Source: Arcticibacter pallidicorallinus (GTDB taxonomy: Bacteria; Bacteroidota; Bacteroidia; Sphingobacteriales; Sphingobacteriaceae). From it: a stretch of DNA of 64,000 nt. Made by a program: the position numbers and the translations under genes. Position 1 is the stretch's first letter; the number at the start of each line of letters is the position of its first letter. Where the stretch lies: NCBI RefSeq assembly GCF_003002875.1, contig NZ_PVTH01000007.1, forward strand, positions 62,001-126,000, given 5' to 3'. This document shows positions 18,819-26,880 of this stretch, in pieces. The notes beneath the pieces are model-generated. The model had not been told where the DNA came from, searched no databases, and saw nothing but the letters and a program-made list of their open reading frames with translations.

Positions 18819-19469
18819 TTAGTGATTAGGCTTTTTATAAATATCCGTGACCAGGCATAGCTTGAAGATCTCCACCTTCTTTATTAATATGGGCGAATGA
18901 ATGGGCCGGCCATTTATCTTTTCCTCCTGGTTGTCGCTCCATAGGATGACCTCGTCTTCGTTATCTGCCAGCAGCAATCGCTTGTACATTCTGTAGTTCT
19001 CCCACTCGATATAATATACTTCCCCCCAAATGATCGCATTCTTATTTTCAATCGGTCTAAGTACCGTCCAGCAGCCATTGACAAGAGTTGGATTCATTGA
19101 GTTTCCATAGACAGGTAAAGCAAAGCTTCCTTTAGTGATCCCGGGAAAGCTCATGTATCCGATCACTTTACCTGATTGAGTGTCGTTGTAGATTTCGACA
19201 CCTGATGCAGCGGCTGGAGCATTATACATAGGAATATAATCTCCTTCAGCTTTACTTTGTAAAGTGTGGTCGTTTAGCTTCTCGGTAAGAGTAAACTTGG
19301 TGTCAAGCGTCTCTTCGAGTTTGTGTAGGACTTCTGGTTGTGGACTTATAGTCCCTTTCTCAAACTGCGAAATAGCAGCTTTAGATACGCCTACTAGCTT
19401 TCCAAGCTCTTCTTGAGTGAGTTCGGCTCCCCGTCTTTTTGATCTTAGTTGCGATCGGAAATCGTCCAT
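18819..19469 (-). CDS. Phage repressor, XRE helix-turn-helix plus S24 (LexA-like) domain
   Basis: The 216-residue protein has an N-terminal helix-turn-helix (TQEELGKLVGVSKAAISQFEKG, residues 18-39) and a C-terminal S24 peptidase domain with Ser124 in YGNSMNP and Lys163 in YRMYKRLL. The pair forms the self-cleavage dyad used by CI-type repressors on DNA damage. A possible cleavage region is the APAAASG stretch at 84-90. It is the first gene of the leftward block, opposite the early operon, and should hold the lytic genes off until the SOS response. Confidence 0.9.
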   Translation of the reverse strand: MDDFRSQLRSKRRGAELTQEELGKLVGVSKAAISQFEKGTISPQPEVLHKLEETLDTKFTLTEKLNDHTLQSKAEGDYIPMYNAPAAASGVEIYNDTQSGKVIGYMSFPGITKGSFALPVYGNSMNPTLVNGCWTVLRPIENKNAIIWGEVYYIEWENYRMYKRLLLADNEDEVILWSDNQEEKINGRPIHSPILIKKVEIFKLCLVTDIYKKPNH

Positions 19470-19508
19470 TGTCTATTTTAAAGAGTGTTAAAAAAATATG
19501 TCACTTAA

Positions 19509-19541
19509 TTTTGTAAAGTAAAATAAAGTAAAGTATATTTG
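19509..19541 (+). promoter_or_regulatory. Predicted early rightward promoter with operator-like repeats
   Basis: A -33 box TTTTG (19509-19513) and a -7 box TATATTTG (19534-19541) are 20 bases apart, matching the Bacteroidota sigma-A consensus. Two direct repeats GTAAAGTA, at 19513-19520 and 19528-19535, lie between and overlap the boxes and are candidate repressor operators. Confidence 0.6.
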
Positions 19542-19561
19542 TTCCAACGAAATGTAATACA

Positions 19562-19593
19562 CAAATATATAATTTATGCAAGTGTCACCACAA
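19562..19593 (-). promoter_or_regulatory. Predicted leftward (repressor) promoter
   Basis: On the minus strand TATATTTG (19569-19562) lies 21 bases after a TTG (19593-19591). It overlaps the start of the first early gene, so transcription in the two directions would interfere. The leftward mRNA would have a leader of roughly 85 bases before the repressor ATG. Confidence 0.4.
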
Positions 19594-19800
19594 TTATTAG
19601 CAGAAATATACAAGAATCTTGAGCATGGAGAGATGCAGGGGATCGCGAACCAGTTGGGGGGAAACTTCAATCGTCAGAACGTTCGGAAGGAATTAACAAC
19701 ACTTAAGGATGATTACAACGAGCTTATTATCAACGCTGCTATTACGAGAATCGAGGCAAGAGGTGTGGTGTTAAAATTTAAAGAAGAGGCTGAAGCTTAG
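19576..19800 (+). CDS. First early protein, Cro-position small protein
   Basis: A 74-residue protein encoded divergently from the repressor. The segment MQGIANQLGGNFNRQNVRKEL (about residues 20-40) can be read as a helix-turn-helix, which would suit a Cro-like role, but the match is weak. The C-terminal helix is charged. It is followed one base later by another small gene. Function assigned only by position. Confidence 0.55.
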   Translation: MQVSPQLLAEIYKNLEHGEMQGIANQLGGNFNRQNVRKELTTLKDDYNELIINAAITRIEARGVVLKFKEEAEA

Positions 19801-19801
19801 T

Positions 19802-20020
19802 ATGCTTTTGGAAGTTGTACATATCGCTGAACAAGCAGGACACGCTACCAGGACGAAAAGTTCAGCAGGTAAAGTGACTGGGGATGGTACAAGACTTCCA
19901 TTGCATAAAGATGAAGCATACCTGAGGCAATTAAAGATGGATTTCATCGCAATGCATAACGAGAAGATCCTGACGAAGAAGGCTAAGGAAAAGGCTGCAG
20001 CTACATTGAAAGCTATCTAA
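19802..20020 (+). CDS. Small early protein, unknown function
   Basis: A 72-residue basic protein, with a disordered N-terminal half and a Lys/Ala-rich helical C terminus. It starts one base after the previous stop, so the two are co-translated. Its stop codon overlaps the first copy of the repeated AACAAAATGTACCA motif. I recognise no family. Confidence 0.5.
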   Translation: MLLEVVHIAEQAGHATRTKSSAGKVTGDGTRLPLHKDEAYLRQLKMDFIAMHNEKILTKKAKEKAAATLKAI

Positions 20021-20032
20021 CAAAATGTACCA
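20019..20032 (+). repeat. Repeated early-region motif, copy 1
   Basis: AACAAAATGTACCA, overlapping the stop of the preceding gene. Three further near-identical copies occur in the next 3.2 kb, each in a gap or just before a start codon. Confidence 0.6.
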
Positions 20033-20034
20033 AC

Positions 20035-20084
20035 AAAAAACCCCGATGGGTACCAAGCCAACGGGGACCAGAGGATGAACCTCT
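20035..20084. other. Two small hairpins in an early intergenic gap
   Basis: CCCCG-a-TGG (20041-20049) can pair with CCA-a-CGGGG (20058-20066), and AGAGG (20070-20074) with CCTCT (20080-20084). The first hairpin has six As on its left, so it looks like a terminator for leftward, not rightward, transcription. No leftward gene is visible upstream of it. Confidence 0.35.
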
Positions 20085-20085
20085 T

Positions 20086-20100
20086 AAACAAAATGTACCA
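20086..20100 (+). repeat. Repeated early-region motif, copy 2
   Basis: AAACAAAATGTACCA, 36 bases before the start of the 20136 gene. Confidence 0.6.
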
Positions 20101-20135
20101 TTAACAAAGTCCGCAAGCGGATAATCATCAACAGT

Positions 20136-20471
20136 ATGGCAAATATAGCAAGATCCATTAACTCAAGCAACAGCCGCCCTATGAAGCGTAAGCTGGCTAT
20201 TCAATCGACGGTTTATCCGATTGATTACAACCGCAATAATCCCGCGAAGGGATTTAACGAGTGGATGCATTACATCCAGGTCGAAGCAGATTTTATCTAT
20301 GCTTCTGATCGCTATCTCTTTCCGAGCCAGGTCGAAGAGATGAAGCAGCAGACCGCTAAGGCCCGTCGAGCTGAGGAACTAAGCAAGCTGATATCATCCG
20401 GGAAGATTAATCCTGAAGAACTCAGCAACTATATGGACCAGGTTAAAAATTTCCTTAGCGATGGTATTTGA
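20136..20471 (+). CDS. Early phage protein, unknown function
   Basis: A 111-residue protein with a basic, probably disordered N terminus and a helical second half rich in Glu and Lys. No domain recognised. Its last eleven bases overlap a downstream 46-codon frame with a membrane segment. Confidence 0.55.
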   Translation: MANIARSINSSNSRPMKRKLAIQSTVYPIDYNRNNPAKGFNEWMHYIQVEADFIYASDRYLFPSQVEEMKQQTAKARRAEELSKLISSGKINPEELSNYMDQVKNFLSDGI

Positions 20472-20601
20472 TGAAAGAGAGTGGGATGAGTCTCAAAGTG
20501 AGATTTCCACATCAGACAAAGTGATTATCTGCTCCTCAGTAGCAATAGGCCTGATAGGCTTCTTAACAATAGTTTACCAAACAATCACCATAATTTTTTA
20601 A
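20461..20601 (+). CDS. 46-residue single-span membrane protein
   Basis: An ATG at 20461 opens 46 codons ending in TAA at 20599-20601. The first 20 residues are polar and acidic, then a hydrophobic stretch of about 25 residues (VIICSSVAIGLIGFLTIVYQ) forms a single membrane segment. It overlaps the previous gene by 11 bases and fills the otherwise empty gap before the Sak4-like gene. Function unknown. Confidence 0.5.
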   Translation: MVFDEREWDESQSEISTSDKVIICSSVAIGLIGFLTIVYQTITIIF

Positions 20602-20610
20602 ACCCTTTTT

Positions 20611-20625
20611 AAACAAAATGTATCA
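20611..20625 (+). repeat. Repeated early-region motif, copy 3
   Basis: AAACAAAATGTATCA, one base different from copy 2, ending on the first base of the start codon of the Sak4-like gene. Confidence 0.6.
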
Positions 20626-21575
20626 TGAGTAAAATCAGAAAACCAGCTGAACTACAAGTTCAAAAAACAATCAAAGCCCTTATTTACGGACAGCCGGGTC
20701 TTGGTAAAAGCACGCTTGCTCTTAGCGCTCCGAGTCCTTTACACCTTGACTTTGACAGAGGTGTTCACCGTGTCAACCCTGCGCATCATAAAGACACCCT
20801 TCAAGTTGACTCCTGGGAAGATGTTCTGGAAGTTCTTAGTGACGATATCTCCTCGTACAAAACAATCATAATTGATACTGCAGGAAAGATGCTCGACTTC
20901 ATGACGGCTTACCTGATTAAGAATGATCCTAAACTTGGAAAGCCTGATGGTTCTCTAACGCTTCAGGGTTATGGAGCTCGGAAGGGAGCATTCGTTGCCT
21001 TTTTGAGGCAAGTCGATCAGCTCGGTAAGCATCTAATATTCGTTGCCCATGACAAAGAAGAGAAAGATGGTGAACAGAAGATAGTTCGTCCGGAGATCGG
21101 AGGATCCTCATCAGGTGATCTAATCAAGGAGCTTGATCTGGTTGGCTATATGGAAGCGAAAGGGAAAGCCAGAACCATCAGTTTCGATCCATGCGAAAAG
21201 TATTACGGCAAAAATACCTGCAACCTACAAAGCGTCATTAAACTTTCGGTCCTAATAGATGACAAAGGGTCCCCCGTACAAGACAAACCGAATGATCTTT
21301 TAACTCAAATCATTGCGGACTATCAGGTCTATCTGGAGAAAAGAAAAGTGATCACCAAGCAGTACAATGAATTGATGACAGCTGTAAAGGAGAACCTTGA
21401 CTTAGTGACGGACGCTTCGACGGCAAACGAGTTTGTCCAGTGGGTTACGAAAATGGATCATATCTGGGATTCAAAAGTTCAAGCCGGCCAGCTTTTCAAG
21501 GCTAAACAGAAATCGTTGGGACTTATCCTTAACCCTAAAAACCAGCAATATGAAAAATCAACAGCTGCAGCCTAA
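20625..21575 (+). CDS. Sak4-like / AAA_24 RecA-fold ATPase
   Basis: A 316-residue protein with Walker A GQPGLGKST at 22-30 and Walker B TIIIDTAGK near 84-92. Phages carry this small RecA-like fold (Sak4 group) next to a nuclease and use it for single-strand annealing recombination. The nuclease gene overlaps its 3' end by 26 bases, so the two are translationally coupled. Confidence 0.75.
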   Translation: MSKIRKPAELQVQKTIKALIYGQPGLGKSTLALSAPSPLHLDFDRGVHRVNPAHHKDTLQVDSWEDVLEVLSDDISSYKTIIIDTAGKMLDFMTAYLIKNDPKLGKPDGSLTLQGYGARKGAFVAFLRQVDQLGKHLIFVAHDKEEKDGEQKIVRPEIGGSSSGDLIKELDLVGYMEAKGKARTISFDPCEKYYGKNTCNLQSVIKLSVLIDDKGSPVQDKPNDLLTQIIADYQVYLEKRKVITKQYNELMTAVKENLDLVTDASTANEFVQWVTKMDHIWDSKVQAGQLFKAKQKSLGLILNPKNQQYEKSTAAA

Positions 21576-22311
21576 GTATAAGTTTTATGCAACGCTACTG
21601 GATGCGTTTCACTATTACCTGCACTCAGAAGCTGAAGATGCTTTTGCTGAGTTTATTAACAAGATCAACCGGGTACCATTCTCTTCTGAAAAAGCGGAGA
21701 AGGGTACCGCTTTCAATGATCTGGTAGATCTTGTTGCCGCCGGTAAGCTATCGGATGCTATAAACGATGGCTTGGTAGTACCTCAGGTAGTACGAAAAGT
21801 GGAAGTGTACACCTATAAGCACAAGGATCGTCAAGGTAACCCATGGTCATTTGACTTTAAGCAACACCTGGTGCATCAATTTGCCGCTCGTTACGAGAAC
21901 GCTGTACCTCAATTACTAACTGAAGGCTACTTTGAAACGTCAAAAGGAACTGTACTGCTTTACGGGTATATCGACGAGCTTGAGGGGGATGTAGTTTCCG
22001 ATATCAAGACAACGACTAAGTACGAGTTTCCAAAGTTCCTGTACAACTATCAGCATATAGTTTATCCTTTTACACTCAATCAGCAAGGCATACCGGTAAC
22101 ACAGTTCGTGTACGACGTGACGGACTTTAATAACACCTACAGGGAGGATTATATCTACAATCCGGAGCGTGATCTGAAGCGTCTACATAGCCATGTTGTG
22201 CACTTGATTGACTTCCTTGAGATTAACCGGCACCTGATCACCGACAAGAAAGTGTTTGCTATGGATATCGAAGAGGAGGAGCCGGTACCGGTACCAGAGC
22301 CAGTAGAATGA
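21550..22311 (+). CDS. PD-(D/E)XK nuclease (RecB/Cas4-like exonuclease fold)
   Basis: The start is taken as the ATG at 21550, giving 253 residues; the longer frame lies inside the ATPase gene. The nuclease motif is clear: Asp142 in GYIDELEG, then DIK at 151-153, followed by YNYQHIVYPFTL, the typical QxxxY-like helix. It likely processes DNA ends with the upstream Sak4-like ATPase. The C terminus is rich in Glu, Pro and Val. Confidence 0.75.
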   Translation: MKNQQLQPKYKFYATLLDAFHYYLHSEAEDAFAEFINKINRVPFSSEKAEKGTAFNDLVDLVAAGKLSDAINDGLVVPQVVRKVEVYTYKHKDRQGNPWSFDFKQHLVHQFAARYENAVPQLLTEGYFETSKGTVLLYGYIDELEGDVVSDIKTTTKYEFPKFLYNYQHIVYPFTLNQQGIPVTQFVYDVTDFNNTYREDYIYNPERDLKRLHSHVVHLIDFLEINRHLITDKKVFAMDIEEEEPVPVPEPVE

Positions 22312-22329
22312 AGGTTAGCTGATGACGTC

Positions 22330-22470
22330 TTGAGCAACTTCAAAGGACGGATCTATGGTCAACGAATGGATAAAGTGACTGAGGTAGCGGATTACGGATC
22401 CGTCCTTATTGTAGAAGATAGGAAAGGAGAACGGTTTCCAGTAAGAAAAGCACAATTAATAATACCATGA
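22330..22470 (+). CDS. Small protein of 46 residues (or 34 from ATG)
   Basis: A frame beginning at TTG 22330 (or ATG 22366) ends at TGA 22468-22470 and overlaps the next start as ATGA, a sign of translational coupling. The product, with VTEVADYGSVLIVEDRKGERFPVRK, reads as a small beta-rich protein. It is in the same frame as the preceding nuclease, directly after its stop. Unknown function. Confidence 0.45.
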   Translation: MSNFKGRIYGQRMDKVTEVADYGSVLIVEDRKGERFPVRKAQLIIP

Positions 22471-23039
22471 TAGAAATCAGAAAAGCAAAATTAACAAAAG
22501 AGCTAGTACTCACGAAGATCGGGTATATAGAGCTCAACGAGACCGGTGAGAAAACTGAGGTTGATGGTGTAAACTGCGATTGGATTGCCCACAATGACCT
22601 AGTTCAGTCATTTCAAAGACTGATTCCTCACATTGCATTTATGTGCGAAGTGCCTGAGGTGCTCAATTTAACCTTAGATCAGGTTGATCATGTTGAGTCC
22701 ATATCTGTCTCTTCGTTTACGATCGGGGGTGAAGATGAACATGAAGGCATCTCTATTTCTGGAGTGAGAACTCTAAGCACTGGAAAGACTCAAGTGCTTA
22801 ATACGCCTTTCTATAAGTGGGAAGATGATCAGCCATACGAGTACATGAACGAGCTTGGTGAGATAGTAGCCAACATCAAACATGAGGTTGAAGAATACCT
22901 GTTCAGGAAAAAGAAAGCCCCAAAGCGACAGCTAGAGATGTTTCAGGATAACCTAGACGAAGATGACCTGCACGTCGATGAAGAGGGAGTAAAGTTAAAG
23001 GGATCCAAAAAGAAGGAAACTATCAAAAAAGCTAGTTAA
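22467..23039 (+). CDS. Early phage protein, unknown function
   Basis: A 190-residue acidic protein whose last 50 residues are highly charged (Lys and Asp/Glu clusters, ending in a Lys-rich tail). The middle portion, with SISVSSFTIGGEDEHEGISISG, looks beta-stranded. It lies between recombination nucleases and the helicase, so a DNA-metabolism partner is plausible, but no family is recognised. Confidence 0.5.
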   Translation: MIEIRKAKLTKELVLTKIGYIELNETGEKTEVDGVNCDWIAHNDLVQSFQRLIPHIAFMCEVPEVLNLTLDQVDHVESISVSSFTIGGEDEHEGISISGVRTLSTGKTQVLNTPFYKWEDDQPYEYMNELGEIVANIKHEVEEYLFRKKKAPKRQLEMFQDNLDEDDLHVDEEGVKLKGSKKKETIKKAS

Positions 23040-23095
23040 AAAACGCCCCTATACATCGTGCCAATTCTAGATGAAGCGCGTTTGACGGGGCAAAT

Positions 23096-23184
23096 GACTG
23101 GATCGCGGAATGGTAGACGCAAACGTCAGGCAAGCATAAGCCCTCAATCGTTGCAAATAGCAGGTTCGATTCCTGCTCCAGTCA
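23096..23184 (+). tRNA. tRNA-like element with abnormal anticodon arm
   Basis: Acceptor strands GACTGGA (23096-23102) and TCCAGTC (23177-23183) pair perfectly, and the T-arm GCAGG-TTCGATT-CCTGC (23160-23176) is canonical. The D-arm is GCG/CGC around GAATGGTAGA, a Leu-like pattern. No CCA is encoded. The 39 bases between D-arm and T-arm do not make a normal seven-base anticodon loop with U33. The best pairing is AACG (23122-23125) with CGTT (23149-23152) around a long inner region. It may be a degenerate or specialised tRNA; an anticodon cannot be assigned. Confidence 0.6.
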
Positions 23185-23185
23185 C

Positions 23186-23200
23186 AAACAAAATGTACCA
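23186..23200 (+). repeat. Repeated early-region motif, copy 4
   Basis: AAACAAAATGTACCA, identical to copy 2, placed directly after the tRNA-like element and three bases before the helicase start. Confidence 0.6.
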
Positions 23201-23203
23201 CCA

Positions 23204-24871
23204 ATGAACAATACGAAATACATAATTCACCAAGGACAGTATTTCTACATCTATTTCAGATACGATCCTGCCATTATAGGCGTGATCAAATCTTCCTTTC
23301 CGGAGTACAAGTATGAAGTAGCAAGAAAGAGATGGAAAGTTCCGGCACGCTTCAGGATTGAAGTGGAGCGGTTCGCTTATGCAAACGGGTTCATATTCGG
23401 TCTACCTGTAGAAGAAGAGAAAACGTTTGACGTTCCAGAACTTCCAGAACTAGCAATTGACATACCGCTTAAGATGCCAATGTATCCCTACCAAAAGACT
23501 GGTGTGGCTTTCAACATCGCAAAACAACGGACTATAATCGGAGATAAGCCTGGGCTTGGTAAAACAGTACAAAGCATTGCTACCATCATTGCCGGTGATG
23601 CATTTCCATGCTTAATTATTTGTCCGTCCGGGTTAAAAGAGAACTGGAAGAGGGAATGGCATAAATGGTCTGATAAAAAAGCTATGATTTTGGAAGACAG
23701 AATCAAGACAACGTTTCCCCGGTACTGGGAACATGCGATGGCAGATGTCTTTATTGTCAACTATGAAAGCCTAACAAAGTATTTTGTACAGCAGCTTCCT
23801 AAACGAATTAAAGGCGAACCATGGACAGTTAAAGATGTCGTGTTTAAGGATAAGAATGTACAGCTATTTAAAAGTGTTGTGGTTGACGAAAGCCATCGGT
23901 GCAAATCATTTTCCACCAGGCAAACAAAGCTTACAAAAGGAATATGCGCCGGGAAAGAGTATATCCTTCTTTGTACCGGTACACCAGTTGTAAATAAGCC
24001 CATTGATCTGGTGCCGCAATTAGGTATTATCAATCAGCTGAGGATTTTCGGAGGGTATGAGCAGTTCATTAAGCGGTATTGTGGCGGACCGAACAATGCT
24101 TCAAATCTTAATGAACTTAACTGCATTCTGAAGGCGAACTGCTTTTATCAGCGCACTAAGGAGGAGGTATTGAAAGATCTACCTTCTAAGGTTAGGCAGA
24201 TTGTCTATTGCAACATCACTACCAGGAAGGAATACCTTGAAGCTGAAAAAAACTTAAAGCGGTACCTAGAACAATTCGAGAAAGCTGATGATGCTCGTGT
24301 TCAGCGCGCAATGCAGGCCGAAATTATGGTGCAAATGGGTGTACTGAAACGGATATCTGCATTAGGTAAGCTGCAGGAAGTATTCGACTATGTTGATGAC
24401 ATACTGGAATCCGGAGAAAAGATGGTTCTCTTCATCCATTTGAAAGATGTTGCTCAGGCTGTTAAAAGCAGATATCCGGGAGCTGTAATGGTTACTGGTC
24501 AAGAGAACGCAGAACAAAAGCAACATTCTGTTGACAGCTTCCAGAAAGATCCTAATGTGAAGCTTATTATCTGTTCAATAAAAGCGGCCGGTGTTGGAAT
24601 TACACTTACAGCTGCTTCCAATGTGGGATTCGTTGAGCAGTCTTGGACTGCTGCTGATCAGGAGCAGTGTGAAGATCGGTGTCATCGTATCGGTCAGAAG
24701 AACTCAGTTAACGCAATCTACTTCCTAGGTAAGAATACTATTGATGAGTACATCTATTCAATCATCAACAAGAAGCGCAATATCGCAGCAAAGGTCACAG
24801 GAAATGAGGAACTGATTGAAGTGAGTGTGATCGACAATTTGATCAACTTATTCAACCAAAAAGTAGCATAA
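23204..24871 (+). CDS. SNF2-family DNA helicase/translocase
   Basis: The protein has 555 residues. After a ~90-residue N-terminal domain that resembles the HARP-like part of SMARCAL1 relatives come Walker A GDKPGLGKT (113-121), motif II DESH (228-231), motif III CTGTPVVN, and the C-terminal helicase lobe with HRIGQKNSVNAIYF. Phage members of this group remodel replication forks or anneal strands. It ends one base before the ParB-like gene. Highly convincing as a superfamily 2 ATPase; the exact role is inferred. Confidence 0.87.
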   Translation: MNNTKYIIHQGQYFYIYFRYDPAIIGVIKSSFPEYKYEVARKRWKVPARFRIEVERFAYANGFIFGLPVEEEKTFDVPELPELAIDIPLKMPMYPYQKTGVAFNIAKQRTIIGDKPGLGKTVQSIATIIAGDAFPCLIICPSGLKENWKREWHKWSDKKAMILEDRIKTTFPRYWEHAMADVFIVNYESLTKYFVQQLPKRIKGEPWTVKDVVFKDKNVQLFKSVVVDESHRCKSFSTRQTKLTKGICAGKEYILLCTGTPVVNKPIDLVPQLGIINQLRIFGGYEQFIKRYCGGPNNASNLNELNCILKANCFYQRTKEEVLKDLPSKVRQIVYCNITTRKEYLEAEKNLKRYLEQFEKADDARVQRAMQAEIMVQMGVLKRISALGKLQEVFDYVDDILESGEKMVLFIHLKDVAQAVKSRYPGAVMVTGQENAEQKQHSVDSFQKDPNVKLIICSIKAAGVGITLTAASNVGFVEQSWTAADQEQCEDRCHRIGQKNSVNAIYFLGKNTIDEYIYSIINKKRNIAAKVTGNEELIEVSVIDNLINLFNQKVA

Positions 24872-24872
24872 C

Positions 24873-26858
24873 ATGAAGGAATTACCATGGGATATCACGC
24901 AACAGGAAATCATTAGAACCCGGCCGATCTATCAAGTTGATGAGCCGGTTACAATTAAAGGAGGGAATTACGATGGCAGATCTGGAAGATTCAATCGCTA
25001 TTGCTCTAATGCTTTTCCCGATTACTGCAGAGTGACGCTTGAATTGAAAGGCAGGCTCAAAACAGAAGAGACGGTAATGGTAGAGCTTAAAAATTTACAA
25101 CGCATAAGTACTGAAGAGAATTTTAATAATCATAATATGAAAAAACAGAATGTACCAACACCAGGGAGTAAGATCCCGGCAGAAGAGGCTGGAGTACCAA
25201 CCATCTCGATGCTTGAGCCGGTCTTTATCGCTCCAAGTAAGTTAAACCCTCGTAAGGAGTTTGACCAGGTTGCCATTGATGAGCTGGCAGCATCTATTAA
25301 AAAGCTTGGTTTGATCCAGGCAATAACAGTACGTCCTGATGCAGATGGTTACGAGATCGTGTGTGGTGAACGCCGCTACCATGCATCGATCAAAGCAGGC
25401 CTGAAGCAAATACCGGTGATCATCCGGAACTTATCTGACAATGAAGCTATGGAGCTGATGGTAACAGAAAACCTGCAGCGCAAAGATGTTCACCCGATGG
25501 AAGAAGCAGACGCCTTCATGATGATGAGAGACAAAATGAACTACACCATCACAGACATTGCTGCTAAGATCGGAAAGAACGAAGCTTATGTATTACGCCG
25601 GTTGCATCTCGTTAACCTAGTCCCAACCCTTAATGACCTTTTCCTGAAGTCTGATATCAGTATTGGTCATGCCGAATTGTTAAGCCGGGTAGGTGAAGAT
25701 GATCAGGAGCTTTGGTTTAAGGATAAGTACAGTTCCGGTTACGGTGGTGGTGTGGGTACCGTAAGAGACCTTAAACAGTGGTTGTCGTATAGGGTAGAAA
25801 GGAAGCTATCTGAAGCGCCGTTTGATCCTGCTGATGTATTTCGAGGTAAGGGATTTTCTTCCCCCGTTTGCTCGAACTGTCACTTCAACTCAGCCTTCCA
25901 ACAGGATCTATTCCCGGATAATGAGGCAGAAGCTATCTGTCATAATAGCAAGTGTTTTGAAGCAAAAAGTAACGATGGCTTTGAGAAAAAGCTCTTCGCT
26001 GCGGTCGCTGATCCTAACACGATCTTCGTAAACGAAAACTATGGTGGTAATGATCTGATCGCAAATACCTTGAAAAAGGATGGCTTCACCGTCCTAAAGA
26101 AGTATGACGATTATGAAGAACTTCCATCAAAACCTAGGCAGTCAAGCTATAATTGGGCCGGATCCTCAGAAGAAGAAAATAGGGGAAGGTTCGAAGCGGC
26201 CTTGAAGAGCTGGGAAGAAAAGAAAGCGTCTTCTATAAAGGCTTTCTCCATATCCACCCACTCCAAAGGTGAGATAGTAAGTATTGTTCTAAAGTCGACT
26301 AAGAGAACAGCTGAAAAGACAACTGAGAGCGATCCAATGAGGGCTTATCATACCCTTAAAGCTGATATCGATCAGAGAATCAGACGCGGCCGTGAAATCG
26401 ATCAGGAGAAGATCATGAAGCAGGTGATAGCCAGTCGTGATCAGATTCCTTTCAAGTTATCTGAACCAGATGAAACCCGTCCGGAGCTATCAGAAGCTGA
26501 GATGAACGCCTTATATGTTCTTTGCTATGAAAGCTGTAGCTACAGTAGCGGACTCAATAAGCATCTTGGTCTCTCTCGTAGTAGCTATTACAATGAGGGC
26601 AAGCAGTTACTGGAGGAGATATCAAACCTTCCTCAGCATATGAAATCATTTATTGTAAGGCAAGCGCTCATCAACAAGTTTGCGGCTATTGGCCATAACG
26701 GCATCAGCCATGCAATTACTCTACACCTGGCTAAAGATTGGTGTCCGGATGTCCTTACCAGGATAGAACTTGACCAGGAAGGAAAACGCGATCGTCGCGA
26801 AGAGAAACTGAACAAAAGCTTAAAAGACCTGAAGGAACAATTCAAGGTAGAAGCCTAA
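24873..26858 (+). CDS. ParB/RepB-like DNA-binding protein with N-terminal extension
   Basis: A 661-residue protein. Residues 1-88 form a separate small domain (EPVTIKGGNYDGRSGRF...). From Met89 a ParB region begins, with LNPRKEF, GLIQAITVRPD, GERRYHASIKAG and ENLQRKDVHPMEEADAF, followed by the helix-turn-helix (YTITDIAAKIGKNEAYVLRRL). A Cys cluster (CSNCHFN with CHNSKC, near residues 335-360) may bind zinc. ParB proteins bind DNA sites and slide as CTP clamps. No ParA gene is seen, so segregation is doubtful; a replication or regulatory role is more likely. An internal start at 25137 could make a shorter form. Confidence 0.78.
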   Translation: MKELPWDITQQEIIRTRPIYQVDEPVTIKGGNYDGRSGRFNRYCSNAFPDYCRVTLELKGRLKTEETVMVELKNLQRISTEENFNNHNMKKQNVPTPGSKIPAEEAGVPTISMLEPVFIAPSKLNPRKEFDQVAIDELAASIKKLGLIQAITVRPDADGYEIVCGERRYHASIKAGLKQIPVIIRNLSDNEAMELMVTENLQRKDVHPMEEADAFMMMRDKMNYTITDIAAKIGKNEAYVLRRLHLVNLVPTLNDLFLKSDISIGHAELLSRVGEDDQELWFKDKYSSGYGGGVGTVRDLKQWLSYRVERKLSEAPFDPADVFRGKGFSSPVCSNCHFNSAFQQDLFPDNEAEAICHNSKCFEAKSNDGFEKKLFAAVADPNTIFVNENYGGNDLIANTLKKDGFTVLKKYDDYEELPSKPRQSSYNWAGSSEEENRGRFEAALKSWEEKKASSIKAFSISTHSKGEIVSIVLKSTKRTAEKTTESDPMRAYHTLKADIDQRIRRGREIDQEKIMKQVIASRDQIPFKLSEPDETRPELSEAEMNALYVLCYESCSYSSGLNKHLGLSRSSYYNEGKQLLEEISNLPQHMKSFIVRQALINKFAAIGHNGISHAITLHLAKDWCPDVLTRIELDQEGKRDRREEKLNKSLKDLKEQFKVEA

Positions 26859-26880
26859 TAGACTTATCACTGTACTTAGC

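Noticed and set aside
20041-20066. Hairpin CCCCG..CGGGG as a terminator of the rightward early transcript
   Set aside because: The T-run is on the minus strand only, and rightward genes continue without break.
23094-23207. A 37-codon frame running through the tRNA-like element and overlapping the helicase start by ATGA
   Set aside because: The perfect acceptor stem and canonical T-arm explain this sequence better than a protein; the frame is Arg/Lys/Ser-rich and has no other support.
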